Origin: Chryseobacterium piscicola
GTDB lineage: Bacteria > Bacteroidota > Bacteroidia > Flavobacteriales > Weeksellaceae
Reading direction: 5' to 3'
DNA: 64,000 nucleotides
Assembly: GCF_900156685.1 (NCBI RefSeq)
Contig: NZ_FTOJ01000012.1
Span: 1-64,000 of the forward strand
A program made the translations under genes and the position numbers. Positions 52,797 through 62,071 of the stretch are shown one piece after another (positions within the stretch are counted from its first letter, which is position 1; each line of letters opens with the position of its first letter). The notes below the pieces were generated by a model, which was given only the letters and a program-made list of their open reading frames with translations, searched no databases and had not been told where the DNA came from.

Positions 52797-53960
52797 TCAA
52801 AGACTCAAAAAAGCATACGCAAAAGACAGTACAGAAATAATAATTCCGGCCATAAAAATCTTGTAGGTAATTGAAAGAAGTTTGTATTTTCTATCCAAAA
52901 CTTTACCCAAAAAATAAAGGTCTTTCATCATAGAATCATAAATGTATTCCCTGTCTTTAATTAAATCACGCATCGAATTTTGAAAATCTTCAAAAAGCAT
53001 TTGATGAAAATTTCCAAAAAATAGCAGATTTACCTTTCTTTCGGAAATATCCTGTTTTGTGAAATTGGTTTTAGTGACATTTGGTTTTGTAGAAAGAATG
53101 GCAAAAATAATAGTCATTACACTAGACAGCAAAAGTAAAAACGTAGGAATAATAAGGTGTGTGTTTTTCGGAGTATCTAATTTCGGAACCAAAACAGAGA
53201 GACCAACCGAAATAATAATTGCATTTACAGAAAGTAAAATATTCGCTTTGCTGTCGGCAATATCGCTCAATCTTGTGTGATTATTTAAGGTGACTCTAAA
53301 AAGTGTATCTACGCTACGATCCGATTTTTCTTCTTTCTTTTCAGATTTTTCTTTTTTTGGTTTGTCTTCTTTTTCCAGTTTTTTCTCGATTTTTTTTACG
53401 TTTTTAAGCTTTAGCGGTTCCCAATTTTCTTTGGCATAATCGGTAAAATACTGGTGCTTATTCTTTAGAAAATCAAGATTCAATTCATTCCATTCATCTG
53501 TTGAAAAGCATGGGCCACCTGTTAATTCCCATTCTTTTCGCAAAGCTTCCGCAGAATCATTGTAAAAAGGGCTTGCAAAATGACTGAAATCTGCATCTTT
53601 CATGATCATTTCTAAAAAATCTTTCGGCTGATGGTATTTCTGGGTAGCAAGAATTAAACTTGAAACTTCTTCAATATATTCATCAGAAAAATTATCTTTT
53701 TTAAGAAAATCTTTCATCAAAACAGCTCCTCTTTCCTCGTGTCCTTCGGCATTACAGTCGGTAAACCCTACATCGTGAAACCATAGAGCAAGAATTATTT
53801 TTTCTCTCTCAGTTTCTGAAATTTTACTATGTTTAATGATTTCTTCTCCTTTCTGCACAGCAAAAGAAGTGTGAATAAAATTATGGTAAAAGTAAACCGA
53901 AGATAACTTATCTTTGAATAAGCTTTCTACGTGATTTTTAGCCTTATCTAAAATATTCAT
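52797..53960 (-). CDS. HD-domain phosphohydrolase fused to a Pycsar-type membrane effector (PycTM/DUF5706)
   Basis: 387 residues. Residues ~20-190 are an HD domain: H30 as candidate first ligand, H62-D63 (WFHDVG), H74 and D122/D124 (MKDADFSHF). Residues ~193-225 are a very Lys/Glu-rich linker. From ~228 on is a PycTM-like domain: SVDTLFRVTLNNHTRLSDIADSKANILLSVNAII, two transmembrane helices at ~245-262 and ~272-292, a soluble middle, and a C-terminal helix at ~366-385. In the Pycsar antiphage system PycTM opens membranes on cCMP/cUMP made by a uridylate/cytidylate cyclase; no such cyclase is visible here. HD domains can hydrolyse nucleotides, so self-limiting or housekeeping use of the same messenger is conceivable. 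Divergent from the 1238-residue protein, 25 bp apart. Confidence 0.85.
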   Translation of the reverse strand: MNILDKAKNHVESLFKDKLSSVYFYHNFIHTSFAVQKGEEIIKHSKISETEREKIILALWFHDVGFTDCNAEGHEERGAVLMKDFLKKDNFSDEYIEEVSSLILATQKYHQPKDFLEMIMKDADFSHFASPFYNDSAEALRKEWELTGGPCFSTDEWNELNLDFLKNKHQYFTDYAKENWEPLKLKNVKKIEKKLEKEDKPKKEKSEKKEEKSDRSVDTLFRVTLNNHTRLSDIADSKANILLSVNAIIISVGLSVLVPKLDTPKNTHLIIPTFLLLLSSVMTIIFAILSTKPNVTKTNFTKQDISERKVNLLFFGNFHQMLFEDFQNSMRDLIKDREYIYDSMMKDLYFLGKVLDRKYKLLSITYKIFMAGIIISVLSFAYAFLSL

Positions 53961-53985
53961 TGCAGATTTTTCTTAATGTAAATGT

Positions 53986-56900
53986 ATGAATTTATCTTGT
54001 ATTAAATCTCTTAAAAATAGCTCTGTCATTATGAGCTTTACTGTATCATCTTTGCTTTTTTATTCTTGTGCTACTTACAAAGTTCAAAAAGGAAAAGAGC
54101 TGCCGGAAATTCCTGTTTTGCAGGCAAAAAATAAAAATGATTTTAAGATTTTCCTCATTGGGGATGCAGGAAATGCCAATGAAAAACAGGCTCAGTATAC
54201 CCTAGATTTACTTAAAAACAAACTTGATTCAGCTGATGAAAATTCTGTGCTGATGTTTTTAGGTGACAATATCTATCCTCTCGGAATGCCGAAAAAAGAT
54301 GACAAAGAATATGATTCGGCCAAAGTAAAATTGGAAAACCAATTAAAAATCACAAAAAATTTTAAAGGTAAAACAATTGTTATTCCAGGAAATCATGATT
54401 GGTATCACGGTTTGGAAGGCTTAAAAGCTCAAGAGGAATTTGTAAAATCGTATCTAAAGGACAACAAATCTTTTCTGCCCAGAAATTCTTGTCCGATTGA
54501 TGATATTAATCTAAGTAAAGACATTAAACTCATTGTTTTAGATACAGAATGGGCTTTAATAAATTGGGACAACTATCCGGGAATTAATAAAAATTGCGAT
54601 ATTAAGACCAAAGAAGATTTTTATGCAGAGTTTAAAGATTTGATTACAAAAAATCAAGATAAAAGAATTATTGTTGCATTACATCATCCTATTATAAGTT
54701 CTGGCGTTCATGCGGGATTCAATTCTGCTAAATCTCATCTTTCTTCATTTCAAGGTAAGCTACCGGTTCCCGGTGTTGCTACACTCATTCACACATTAAG
54801 AAGCTCGTCTGGTGCAAGCATGGAAGACTTTAGCAACAATCATTATGCTGAATTGGCCGGAAGAATAAAAAACATCGTTCAAGATAAAGAAAACGTGATT
54901 TTTGTTTCTGGGCACGATCATAATCTGCAATATCATTCAGAAAAAAACATCCAGCAAATCATCAGCGGAGCTGGCTCAAAAACTGATCCTGTTACGATTA
55001 CTTCAAAAGCAGATTTTTCTTATGGCGGAAGTGGTTTTGCTGTTTTGAATTTAAGAATAGATCAAAGCGCAGATGTAGAATATTTCTCAACAAAAAATAA
55101 TGACTTAAAAAATCTTACAAATATTCAGGTAAAAAATAGAACAAAAGAATTTGTTAATAATTTCCCATCTCATCTTTCATCTACTTTTACAAGTGCTGTT
55201 TATTCTGAAAAAATGACAACTAAAGGTGAATTCTACACATGGCTATGGGGAAATCATTACAGAAAATATTACGCAACCCCAATTACCAATAAAACTGCAG
55301 ATTTATCTACTCTAAATGGCGGCTACACTCCTTTTCGTGAAGGTGGCGGAAATCAATCGAACAGTTTAAGGTTACAATCTAAAGACGGACAAGAATTTGT
55401 AATGCGTGGTGTAAAGAAAAATGCCATCCGATTTTTAAATAATCAGGGATTTAAAAAAAATAGTTTCGGCTCTGAACTTTCCAATACTTTTCCTGAAAGA
55501 TTTTTAATGGATTTTTATACAACGAGCCATCCTTTCACCTCATTTTCGGTGAATAATCTTGCAGATAAAATTGATCTGTTTCATAGTAATCCCCAACTTT
55601 ATTATGTTCCGAAACAAAGGCAATTAGGTCATTTTAACCAAAATTATGGTGATGAAATGTACATGATTGAAGAACGCTTTTCTTCTGACCCAAAAACATT
55701 GGCTTCATTAGATAATGCTACTGATATTGTTTCTACCTCTGAGCTTATTAAAAACCTTCAGAAAAACAGCAATTATACTGTTGATCAGGATTTATACATC
55801 AGAGCAAGGCTTTTTGATATGCTCATCGGCGACTGGGACAGGCATGAAGATCAATGGAAATGGGCAGCATATAAAAATGGCAAAAATACAGTATACAAAC
55901 CTATCCCGAGAGATCACGATCAGGCGTTCAGCAACTACGACGGCGCAGCTTTTAAACTGATTATGAATATCCCGATGATCCGTCACATGAAATCTTTTAA
56001 AGATGAAATAAAAAATGTGAAATGGATGAATATGGAACCCTATCCTTTAGATCTCATTATTCTGAAAGCAGCCAACGAAAAACAGTGGAACGAACAGGCA
56101 AAATATATTCAGGATAATATCAGCGATAGAGATATTAATGAAGCTTTCAAAAACCTGCCAAAAGAAGTGCAGGATGATACTATAGCAGATATCCAGAGAA
56201 AACTGAAAATCAGAAAACAAGATCTTGGAAAATATGCGAAGGATTATTATTTTAATTTAATTGAAAAAGTTCCTATAGCAGGTACCGTTAATAAAGATAA
56301 GTTTGTGATTTTAAAAAATACAGACGGCCTGGTTAATGTAAAACAATACGAAATTGAAGACAAAAACCAGATCGAAAAATTGGTTTTCGAAAAAACCTAC
56401 AACGATACGGTAACTAAAGAAATCTGGGTGTACGGACTTGAAGAAGATGATATTTATGAAGTAGCCGGAAACGGGAATTCTAAAATCAACATTCGTTTGA
56501 TTGGAGGTTATAACCACGATGTCTACAAAGTTGCCAACGGGAATAAAGTGAAAATATATGATTTCAAATCTCAAAAAAATACCTACGAAACCAAAGGAGC
56601 TTCAAAATATTTAACTAACGACTACCAGGCCAATACCTACAATTGGAAACACCCGAAATACAACTTTTTTGCAGGTTATCCGAATGCAGATTTCAATCCA
56701 GATGATGGGTTAATATTGGGATTTGTAGCCAACTATACCGTTAATAATTTTATTCGTGATCCGTTTACCCAAAAGCATTCTTTGAGTGCCAATTTATATA
56801 CTGCCACCGGAGGTTTTAATTTGGGATATAAAGGGATATTCAAAAAAACAATTTTCGGATGGGATGCACAGGTTGATGCGCTTTTTACCACTCCACATTT

Positions 56901-57702
56901 TGCCAGAACTTTCTTCGGATTGTCTAATGACAGTGAATTTGATGAAGAAATCAGCAGAAATTATAATCGTGTAAGAATTTCTCAAATCAAATTTGCTCCA
57001 TCTATTTCAAAAACGAGTTGGTTGAATTTGAAAAACCAATTTCAATTGACTTTTGAGCATTCTAAGGTGCAAAGAAATGATGATCGCTTCATTTCAATTT
57101 CTCCGGATGTGAATCCTGAGGTTTTCAACGGGCAACAATTCGGAGGAGCTAATTATACGTTTAGTTTTAAAAATTCCGATAGCAAAGCTTTTCCTACTTT
57201 GGGAATGGAGCTTATTCTAAACGCAGGCTGGAAAACAAATCTATCCAACTTCAACCAGAATTTTGTTGCTTATCAAGGAACATTAAACTTATTCAGAAGA
57301 ATTGATAAAAAAGGGAAATTTGTATTTGCCAATTCAGCCAACGCGATGATCATCAATAACAATAATTTCGAATTTTATCAGGCAGCGAGCATCGGCGGAC
57401 GAAACGGAATGCGTGCTTACAGAAACGAAAGGTTTTCAGGGAAATCATACTTTATCAACAGTGCAGAAGTTCGATGGGATTTTGGGCGTGTAAAAAACAG
57501 TATTGTTCCTGCGAATATGGGAATTTTAATCGGCTATGATTTGGGAAGGGTATGGAACGATAATGAAAATTCAAACACTTGGCATCAAGGCGTGGGTTCG
57601 GGTTTCTGGCTCGGTATTCTAGATATGATCTCCGCAAGAGTTGATTATTTTATTGGTTCTGATGGCGGAAGAATTTCTGGTGGTGTGGGAATGAGTTTTT
57701 AG
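53986..57702 (+). CDS. Lipoprotein joining metallophosphoesterase, kinase-like region and outer-membrane barrel
   Basis: 1238 residues with a lipobox ending FYSC (Cys 28). Residues ~53-370: calcineurin-like phosphoesterase of purple-acid-phosphatase type, with IGDAGN, LGDNIY, GNHDWY, LHHPI and SGHDH. Residues ~460-800: no standard name, but EFVMRGVKK (470-478), D616-W-D-R-H620-E-D-Q-W and R642-D-H-D645 in order resemble the Lys, catalytic-loop and metal-Asp motifs of atypical kinases (PI4K/CotH/HipA-like). Residues ~900-1238: beta-barrel of the BamA/D15 surface-antigen type, ending SGGVGMSF. The catalytic parts would face the periplasm or surface. Orthologues in Bacteroidota are usually annotated only as metallophosphatases; the kinase-like reading is my inference. 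Confidence 0.82.
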   Translation: MNLSCIKSLKNSSVIMSFTVSSLLFYSCATYKVQKGKELPEIPVLQAKNKNDFKIFLIGDAGNANEKQAQYTLDLLKNKLDSADENSVLMFLGDNIYPLGMPKKDDKEYDSAKVKLENQLKITKNFKGKTIVIPGNHDWYHGLEGLKAQEEFVKSYLKDNKSFLPRNSCPIDDINLSKDIKLIVLDTEWALINWDNYPGINKNCDIKTKEDFYAEFKDLITKNQDKRIIVALHHPIISSGVHAGFNSAKSHLSSFQGKLPVPGVATLIHTLRSSSGASMEDFSNNHYAELAGRIKNIVQDKENVIFVSGHDHNLQYHSEKNIQQIISGAGSKTDPVTITSKADFSYGGSGFAVLNLRIDQSADVEYFSTKNNDLKNLTNIQVKNRTKEFVNNFPSHLSSTFTSAVYSEKMTTKGEFYTWLWGNHYRKYYATPITNKTADLSTLNGGYTPFREGGGNQSNSLRLQSKDGQEFVMRGVKKNAIRFLNNQGFKKNSFGSELSNTFPERFLMDFYTTSHPFTSFSVNNLADKIDLFHSNPQLYYVPKQRQLGHFNQNYGDEMYMIEERFSSDPKTLASLDNATDIVSTSELIKNLQKNSNYTVDQDLYIRARLFDMLIGDWDRHEDQWKWAAYKNGKNTVYKPIPRDHDQAFSNYDGAAFKLIMNIPMIRHMKSFKDEIKNVKWMNMEPYPLDLIILKAANEKQWNEQAKYIQDNISDRDINEAFKNLPKEVQDDTIADIQRKLKIRKQDLGKYAKDYYFNLIEKVPIAGTVNKDKFVILKNTDGLVNVKQYEIEDKNQIEKLVFEKTYNDTVTKEIWVYGLEEDDIYEVAGNGNSKINIRLIGGYNHDVYKVANGNKVKIYDFKSQKNTYETKGASKYLTNDYQANTYNWKHPKYNFFAGYPNADFNPDDGLILGFVANYTVNNFIRDPFTQKHSLSANLYTATGGFNLGYKGIFKKTIFGWDAQVDALFTTPHFARTFFGLSNDSEFDEEISRNYNRVRISQIKFAPSISKTSWLNLKNQFQLTFEHSKVQRNDDRFISISPDVNPEVFNGQQFGGANYTFSFKNSDSKAFPTLGMELILNAGWKTNLSNFNQNFVAYQGTLNLFRRIDKKGKFVFANSANAMIINNNNFEFYQAASIGGRNGMRAYRNERFSGKSYFINSAEVRWDFGRVKNSIVPANMGILIGYDLGRVWNDNENSNTWHQGVGSGFWLGILDMISARVDYFIGSDGGRISGGVGMSF

Positions 57703-57739
57703 AGGTTTAGTCATTTTTATCATTAAACTTTATTGGAGT

Positions 57740-58324
57740 ATGAAAAAGATTTATTTTTTAATATTGATTTTATCTTTAATTGTAGGAGGATTTATTTTTT
57801 ATGATTTAAAGTCAAATGAAAAACTTGAAACATCTAGTAAAAGTCACAAAATTCAAAACATAAACCCCGAAATATTTATTTTTCACTTTCAGCCATCACT
57901 GAAAGAAAACTCCGAAGTGATTATCAATTTTGAGAAGAAATATTTAGTTTTTAAAACGATGTACCCCTTTATCCCGGAACCGCCGCCAAGGAGAGGTGGC
58001 GCAAAAGAGCCTTTCGAAAATTCAAAAAAACCACTTCAAAACTATTTTACGGATCTTGAGGGAGATGATTTAAAACATCTTAAAAGTTTGATAAAATCAC
58101 TCTCAACTAGCGATTATAAAAGAATTGAAGATAATTATATTGACGGTATTTCATATAATTTCAGTATTCTTTTTTCAGATAAAAGTTTAAAAAATGCATT
58201 TGTAGCCCATGATAAAACTGAAAATCAGGAGAAAATAATTCTTGAAGTTTTACGACTTCTTGAGAAGACCAATAAACATGAAGAAAATTTTGAAATTTTA
58301 GTTTACTACAGCAAAATTTATTAA
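57740..58324 (+). CDS. Membrane-anchored protein of unknown function
   Basis: 194 residues with one N-terminal hydrophobic segment (FLILILSLIVGGFIFYDL), then a polar soluble part. A short Pro/Arg/Gly loop (EPPPRRGGAKEP, ~77-88) stands out in the middle. Not recognised. It follows the barrel protein by 37 bp and may be cotranscribed. Ends directly against the convergent lipoprotein gene, with no base between the two stop codons. Confidence 0.5.
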   Translation: MKKIYFLILILSLIVGGFIFYDLKSNEKLETSSKSHKIQNINPEIFIFHFQPSLKENSEVIINFEKKYLVFKTMYPFIPEPPPRRGGAKEPFENSKKPLQNYFTDLEGDDLKHLKSLIKSLSTSDYKRIEDNYIDGISYNFSILFSDKSLKNAFVAHDKTENQEKIILEVLRLLEKTNKHEENFEILVYYSKIY

Positions 58325-59200
58325 TTAAAACTGAAACCTATAAACATTTCCGCCTTCTTTTTTGTCTTTTTCATCGGCAATCAGCAGAGATCTATCATCT
58401 AGAAAAACTACAGCTTCCTTTTGAGAATTGTGATTTAATGAAATTTTTTGAATGAAGCTCCCGGTAAAGTTGTTCTCAAAAAAGGAAGACACCAAATGAA
58501 CATTTTTATGAGTTAACAGTACAATTTGATTTTTTGAATTAATTGTAGCTGATGTGATTGCGGCATCGTTGTAGCTGCCTTCCAGTTTGATTTTAGCAAC
58601 TAATTTTGCTTCAAAATCACCTTCCTTGTTTGGAATCTGGAAAACCAAGAAAGTTCCATCAAATCCTTTGCTCCGGTTTTTTGTGAACAGATAAAAATTA
58701 CCTTCTTTTTCTACAAAAGCTTCGCAGTCGTATAATAAGTTAGATTTTTTTGGCGGAAATTCATTCTGTCCTTCATAGTGAAACTTTGTGGTTTGAATCA
58801 CATTGGCAGATTTCTGGGAGGCTTCTTTTAAATCTAATTTCAATATAGAAAGGTTACGTCTGTCGTTTTCGTTATTCCCAAAATCACCAATGTAGAGATT
58901 TCCTGCATTGTCTTTTGTAATATCTTCCCAGTCGTTGTTTTCAGCATTTTCTACCACAACATCAGCAATTAGATTTCCGGTACGGTCTACTGCATATACT
59001 ACATTTTTGTTTCCTGCATCTTCAATAGCCCAAATTGTTTTCTGATCTTGTGAAAGCGCTATTCCCGAAACTTCTTTCAGCTTTTTGGGCAGCGTAAATT
59101 CTACCTTCAAAGTATCTTCTTTTGCCTGTGTGTTTTCGGTTTTAGGGTTGCATGATAGCAAAAGTAATGAAGAAATGGTAAAAAGAATATTCATTTTCAT
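58325..59200 (-). CDS. SdiA-regulated-like beta-propeller lipoprotein
   Basis: 291 residues. Lipobox LLLSC (Cys ~17). The rest looks like a beta-propeller: LKEVSGIALSQDQKTIWAIEDAGNKNVVYAV, ENNDWEDITKDNAGNLYIGDFGNNENDRRNL, YDCEAFVEKEGNFYLFTKNRS. The E-V-S-G-I and D-W-E-D-I patterns recall the SdiA-regulated/esterase-like family. Probably periplasmic with an unknown role. Its ATG overlaps the mazG TGA by four bases (ATGA), so translation is coupled. Confidence 0.7.
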   Translation of the reverse strand: MKMNILFTISSLLLLSCNPKTENTQAKEDTLKVEFTLPKKLKEVSGIALSQDQKTIWAIEDAGNKNVVYAVDRTGNLIADVVVENAENNDWEDITKDNAGNLYIGDFGNNENDRRNLSILKLDLKEASQKSANVIQTTKFHYEGQNEFPPKKSNLLYDCEAFVEKEGNFYLFTKNRSKGFDGTFLVFQIPNKEGDFEAKLVAKIKLEGSYNDAAITSATINSKNQIVLLTHKNVHLVSSFFENNFTGSFIQKISLNHNSQKEAVVFLDDRSLLIADEKDKKEGGNVYRFQF

Positions 59201-59973
59201 ACGTTATTATTTAAGAGTTTTGCTTCCTCCCAAAGTTCGTCCATTTCTTCCAAAGTCATGTCTTCCAATTTGAGATTTCTTGTTGTTGCTAAATTTTCCA
59301 TTTTTTGGAATCTTGAAATGAATTTTAAATTGGTTCTTTCCAAAGCCGAATCGGGATTTAAACCTGAAATTCTGGCATAGTTGATTAGTGAGAAAAAGAC
59401 ATCACCCAACTCAAGTTCTTTTTTATTAACATCTGTTTCTGCGTGAAATTCGTTGATTTCTTCATCTACTTTTTTCCAGGCATCTTCGGCATCATGAAAT
59501 TCAAACCCGATTCCTTTCACCTTATCCTGAATTCTGTACGCTTTTACGATACTTGGTAATCCTTTCGGAACACCGCCCAAAATAGATGTATTGCCTTCTT
59601 TTAATTTTAATTTTTCCCAGTTTTGTTTTACCTCTTCTTCATCTTTTACTTCTACATCTCCATAAATATGAGGATGACGGAAGATTAATTTTTCATTTAA
59701 AGAATTGATGACATCAGCTATATCAAAACTCTCTTTTTCTGAGCCAATTTTAGCATAGAAAACCAAATGAAGAAGTACATCGCCCAATTCTTTTTTAATT
59801 TCAGTTAAATCTTCCTGCAGGAGGGCTTCGGAAAGCTCATACGTTTCTTCCAAAGTCAAATGGCGAAGTGTCTGAAGCGTCTGTTTTTGATCCCACGGAC
59901 ATTTTTCGCGAAGGTCATCCATAATATCTAATAGTCTTCCGAAAGCTTCAAGTTTTTCTTGTCTGGTATTCAT
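59197..59973 (-). CDS. mazG: Nucleoside triphosphate pyrophosphohydrolase MazG
   Basis: 258 residues, the tandem-domain form of MazG. It hydrolyses NTPs to NMP and pyrophosphate (and can lower ppGpp in E. coli). The EExxE motif (EETYELSEAL) and downstream KKELGDVLLHLVFYAKI are in the N-terminal repeat; the second repeat has KKELELGDVFFSLINYARI. The lipoprotein gene downstream overlaps its stop codon. Confidence 0.95.
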   Translation of the reverse strand: MNTRQEKLEAFGRLLDIMDDLREKCPWDQKQTLQTLRHLTLEETYELSEALLQEDLTEIKKELGDVLLHLVFYAKIGSEKESFDIADVINSLNEKLIFRHPHIYGDVEVKDEEEVKQNWEKLKLKEGNTSILGGVPKGLPSIVKAYRIQDKVKGIGFEFHDAEDAWKKVDEEINEFHAETDVNKKELELGDVFFSLINYARISGLNPDSALERTNLKFISRFQKMENLATTRNLKLEDMTLEEMDELWEEAKLLNNNV

Positions 59974-60207
59974 TTTTTAGATTTAAATCTGTTGTAAATT
60001 TAGTGAATATTGTGCTTTGTGATAAAAGAAAGAATGTTTAATCATAAATAGAATTTCAAAAATATTCAAAGAATAAATTTTACTTGAATTTGAATTAGCA
60101 TACAAGGTAGAATTTTACTGCAACTCAAATTAAACGTGTAAACCTTAGTATTACGCATCTAATTTAAAAATTTGAGGCTTGGTATTGTGCTACACTACAT
60201 TTGGGGT

Positions 60208-60238
60208 AAAAAAAACCTCATCAGTAATGATGAGGTTT
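60208..60238 (-). terminator. Terminator of the ruvX-def-DUF5606 operon
   Basis: AAACCTCATCA (60213-60223) and TGATGAGGTTT (60228-60238) form a perfect 11-bp stem with GTAA loop; the minus strand follows with a T-run. Confidence 0.82.
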
Positions 60239-60259
60239 ATTCAATTAAGATAAAAAAAA

Positions 60260-60817
60260 TTATCCCATTTTTCTATGCGTACTTTTGGTAGCTGCTTTAG
60301 CTCCGGTACTTGCTTTTACTTTTGGAGTAGCAGGTTTTTCTGCTTTAGGAGCTTTTTTAGGAGCCTCTTTTTCTACATTGATTTCTTCTGCAGCTTCACC
60401 TTCTAACGTTTCCGGTTCTGCTTTTACAAAGCTTTCTGGTGTGATGTAACCTGCTTTGTGAAGTGTGTTGTACCATTGAGCCAACTTCTTGATATCAGAA
60501 ACATAAACTCTGTCTGTGTCATAATTTGGCAGAGATGCGTTCATAAAGTCTTTCAATTCTTCTTCTGAAGATTTGTGAGATATTGTTTCCTTATAATCGT
60601 AGTTTTTTGCAATATTTTCAAATACTTCAAACAAAGGCACTTCTTTATCAAAAGTAAACATTGCAATATTGTCTAAAAGACTTACCTGACTTGAGTTTCC
60701 GATGCTTACTTTCTTTTTTGTAGTAACATCCTCAATGATAAAACCGTTTCTTAGCTGAGAAACCAATTTAAAAAGTCCCGGTTTTCCGGAAATCGAAATT
60801 ATTTTTTCTAACTGCAT
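60260..60817 (-). CDS. DUF5606 domain-containing protein
   Basis: 185 residues. The N-terminal ~130 residues are the DUF5606 domain (LEKIISISGKPGLFKLVSQLRNGFIIEDV, VSDIKKLAQWYNTLHKAGYI); the C-terminal ~55 residues are a low-complexity Ala/Lys/Pro tail ending HRKMG. A Bacteroidota-specific family that is regularly encoded downstream of def and ruvX. The positively charged tail suggests nucleic-acid or ribosome contact, but no function is known. Confidence 0.88.
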   Translation of the reverse strand: MQLEKIISISGKPGLFKLVSQLRNGFIIEDVTTKKKVSIGNSSQVSLLDNIAMFTFDKEVPLFEVFENIAKNYDYKETISHKSSEEELKDFMNASLPNYDTDRVYVSDIKKLAQWYNTLHKAGYITPESFVKAEPETLEGEAAEEINVEKEAPKKAPKAEKPATPKVKASTGAKAATKSTHRKMG

Positions 60818-60880
60818 AATCTTGTTTTTTGTGGCAGTATAAAACTGCCTTTTACCTATTTATTTTTTTTATCTTATAAT

Positions 60881-61453
60881 CTACTTAGGAAATCTCATTT
60901 TATAGCTTATTCCTACTTCGCCTTGAGAAATTTTCACCAATTTTCCTTTCACGAGTTTTTTCTTTAGTGCGCTGAGGTGATCTGTAAAAAGAATGCCTTC
61001 AATATGATCATATTCGTGCTGAATAACGCGGGCTCTAATATCGGAAAAAGTTTCTTTATGCTTTACAAAATTTTCGTCATAATATTCTATAACGATTGTA
61101 CTTTTTCTCTTCACATCTTCTCTCACATCAGGAATAGAAAGACATCCTTCATTGAACTTCCATTCATCTCCGGATTCCTCAAGAATTTTAGCATTAATGA
61201 AAACTTTCTTAAAATCTTTCAGTTCTTCAGCTATATCCTCATAATCTTCATCATCTGCCAAAGGCGAAACATCAACCATAAAAAGCCTAATATCTAAGCC
61301 AATTTGTGGTGCTGCAAGCCCAATTCCGTTGGCACTATACATGGTCTCAAACATATTATCAATCAACTCCTGAAGCCCAGGGTAATCTTTGTTTATATCC
61401 TTCGCCACTTTCCTCAAAACCGGGTCTCCGAATGCTCTTATTGGTAAAATCAT
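60881..61453 (-). CDS. def: Peptide deformylase
   Basis: 190 residues. Removes N-formyl from nascent proteins. All three motifs are intact: G43-IGLAAPQIG-52, EGCLS with metal ligand C104, and H146-E147-x-x-H150 (QHEYDH). Its ATG overlaps the ruvX TGA by 4 bp, so the two are translationally coupled. DUF5606 follows 63 bp downstream. Confidence 0.97.
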   Translation of the reverse strand: MILPIRAFGDPVLRKVAKDINKDYPGLQELIDNMFETMYSANGIGLAAPQIGLDIRLFMVDVSPLADDEDYEDIAEELKDFKKVFINAKILEESGDEWKFNEGCLSIPDVREDVKRKSTIVIEYYDENFVKHKETFSDIRARVIQHEYDHIEGILFTDHLSALKKKLVKGKLVKISQGEVGISYKMRFPK

Positions 61454-61866
61454 CTTGTTCTTTGTTCTAAAAAATTCTGCAATATAATGGTTGCACTTAC
61501 TTTATCTATCAATCCTTTCTGCTCTCGTTGTTTTTTATTTTTCCCGCTTTGAGAAATAAAAAAAGACGCCATTTTTGAAGTAAATCTTTCATCAAAACGA
61601 TTCACTTCTACAGTAGGAAATTCTATTTTAAATTTTTCGATGAAAACTAAAATACTTTTTTCTATATCTGACATGTTTCCTTTCAAATCTGTCGGTAGAC
61701 CTACTACAACAGCTTCTACATTGTTTTCTGAGAAATATTTTTTCAAAAAAACCATTAGGCCAGAAGTCGCTACTGTATCTAGACCACTGGCTATAATCTG
61801 CATATCGTCTGTAGCGGCAATACCACATCGTACTTTTCCGTAGTCTATCGCTAGAATTTGTTTCAT
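61450..61866 (-). CDS. ruvX: RuvX (YqgF) Holliday junction resolvase-like protein
   Basis: 138 residues with an RNase H-like fold: D7 in LAIDYGKVRCGIA, VVGLPTDLKG around 55-64 and RFDERFTS with its conserved acidic residue near 100. YqgF is now known chiefly for pre-16S rRNA 5'-end processing. First gene of the ruvX-def-DUF5606 operon. A -7 box (TAAATTTG, complement of 61966-61973) lies ~100 bp upstream. Confidence 0.93.
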   Translation of the reverse strand: MKQILAIDYGKVRCGIAATDDMQIIASGLDTVATSGLMVFLKKYFSENNVEAVVVGLPTDLKGNMSDIEKSILVFIEKFKIEFPTVEVNRFDERFTSKMASFFISQSGKNKKQREQKGLIDKVSATIILQNFLEQRTR

Positions 61867-62018
61867 ATACAGATTTTTATTGTTTTCAAAAGGTCTTTAT
61901 TAATTCCTTCTCCTCATTATTGGTCTTAGCTTGCCAATTTCGTTAGTGTTGATTTAATAAGACTGCAAATTTAATAAAATTTACCCATTTTCTTCTAAAC
62001 GTATTTTTTTTTATGAAT

Positions 62019-62052
62019 TTTGATTTTTTCCGTGTTTTTTTTTATAAATTTA
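62019..62052 (+). promoter_or_regulatory. Flavobacterial-type promoter
   Basis: TTTG at 62019-62022, 22-nt spacer, TAAATTTA at 62045-62052 (one base off TAnnTTTG). Start predicted ~62059, 13 nt before the phosphatase ATG. Confidence 0.4.
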
Positions 62053-62071
62053 ATTTCCCAAACCCCTCATT

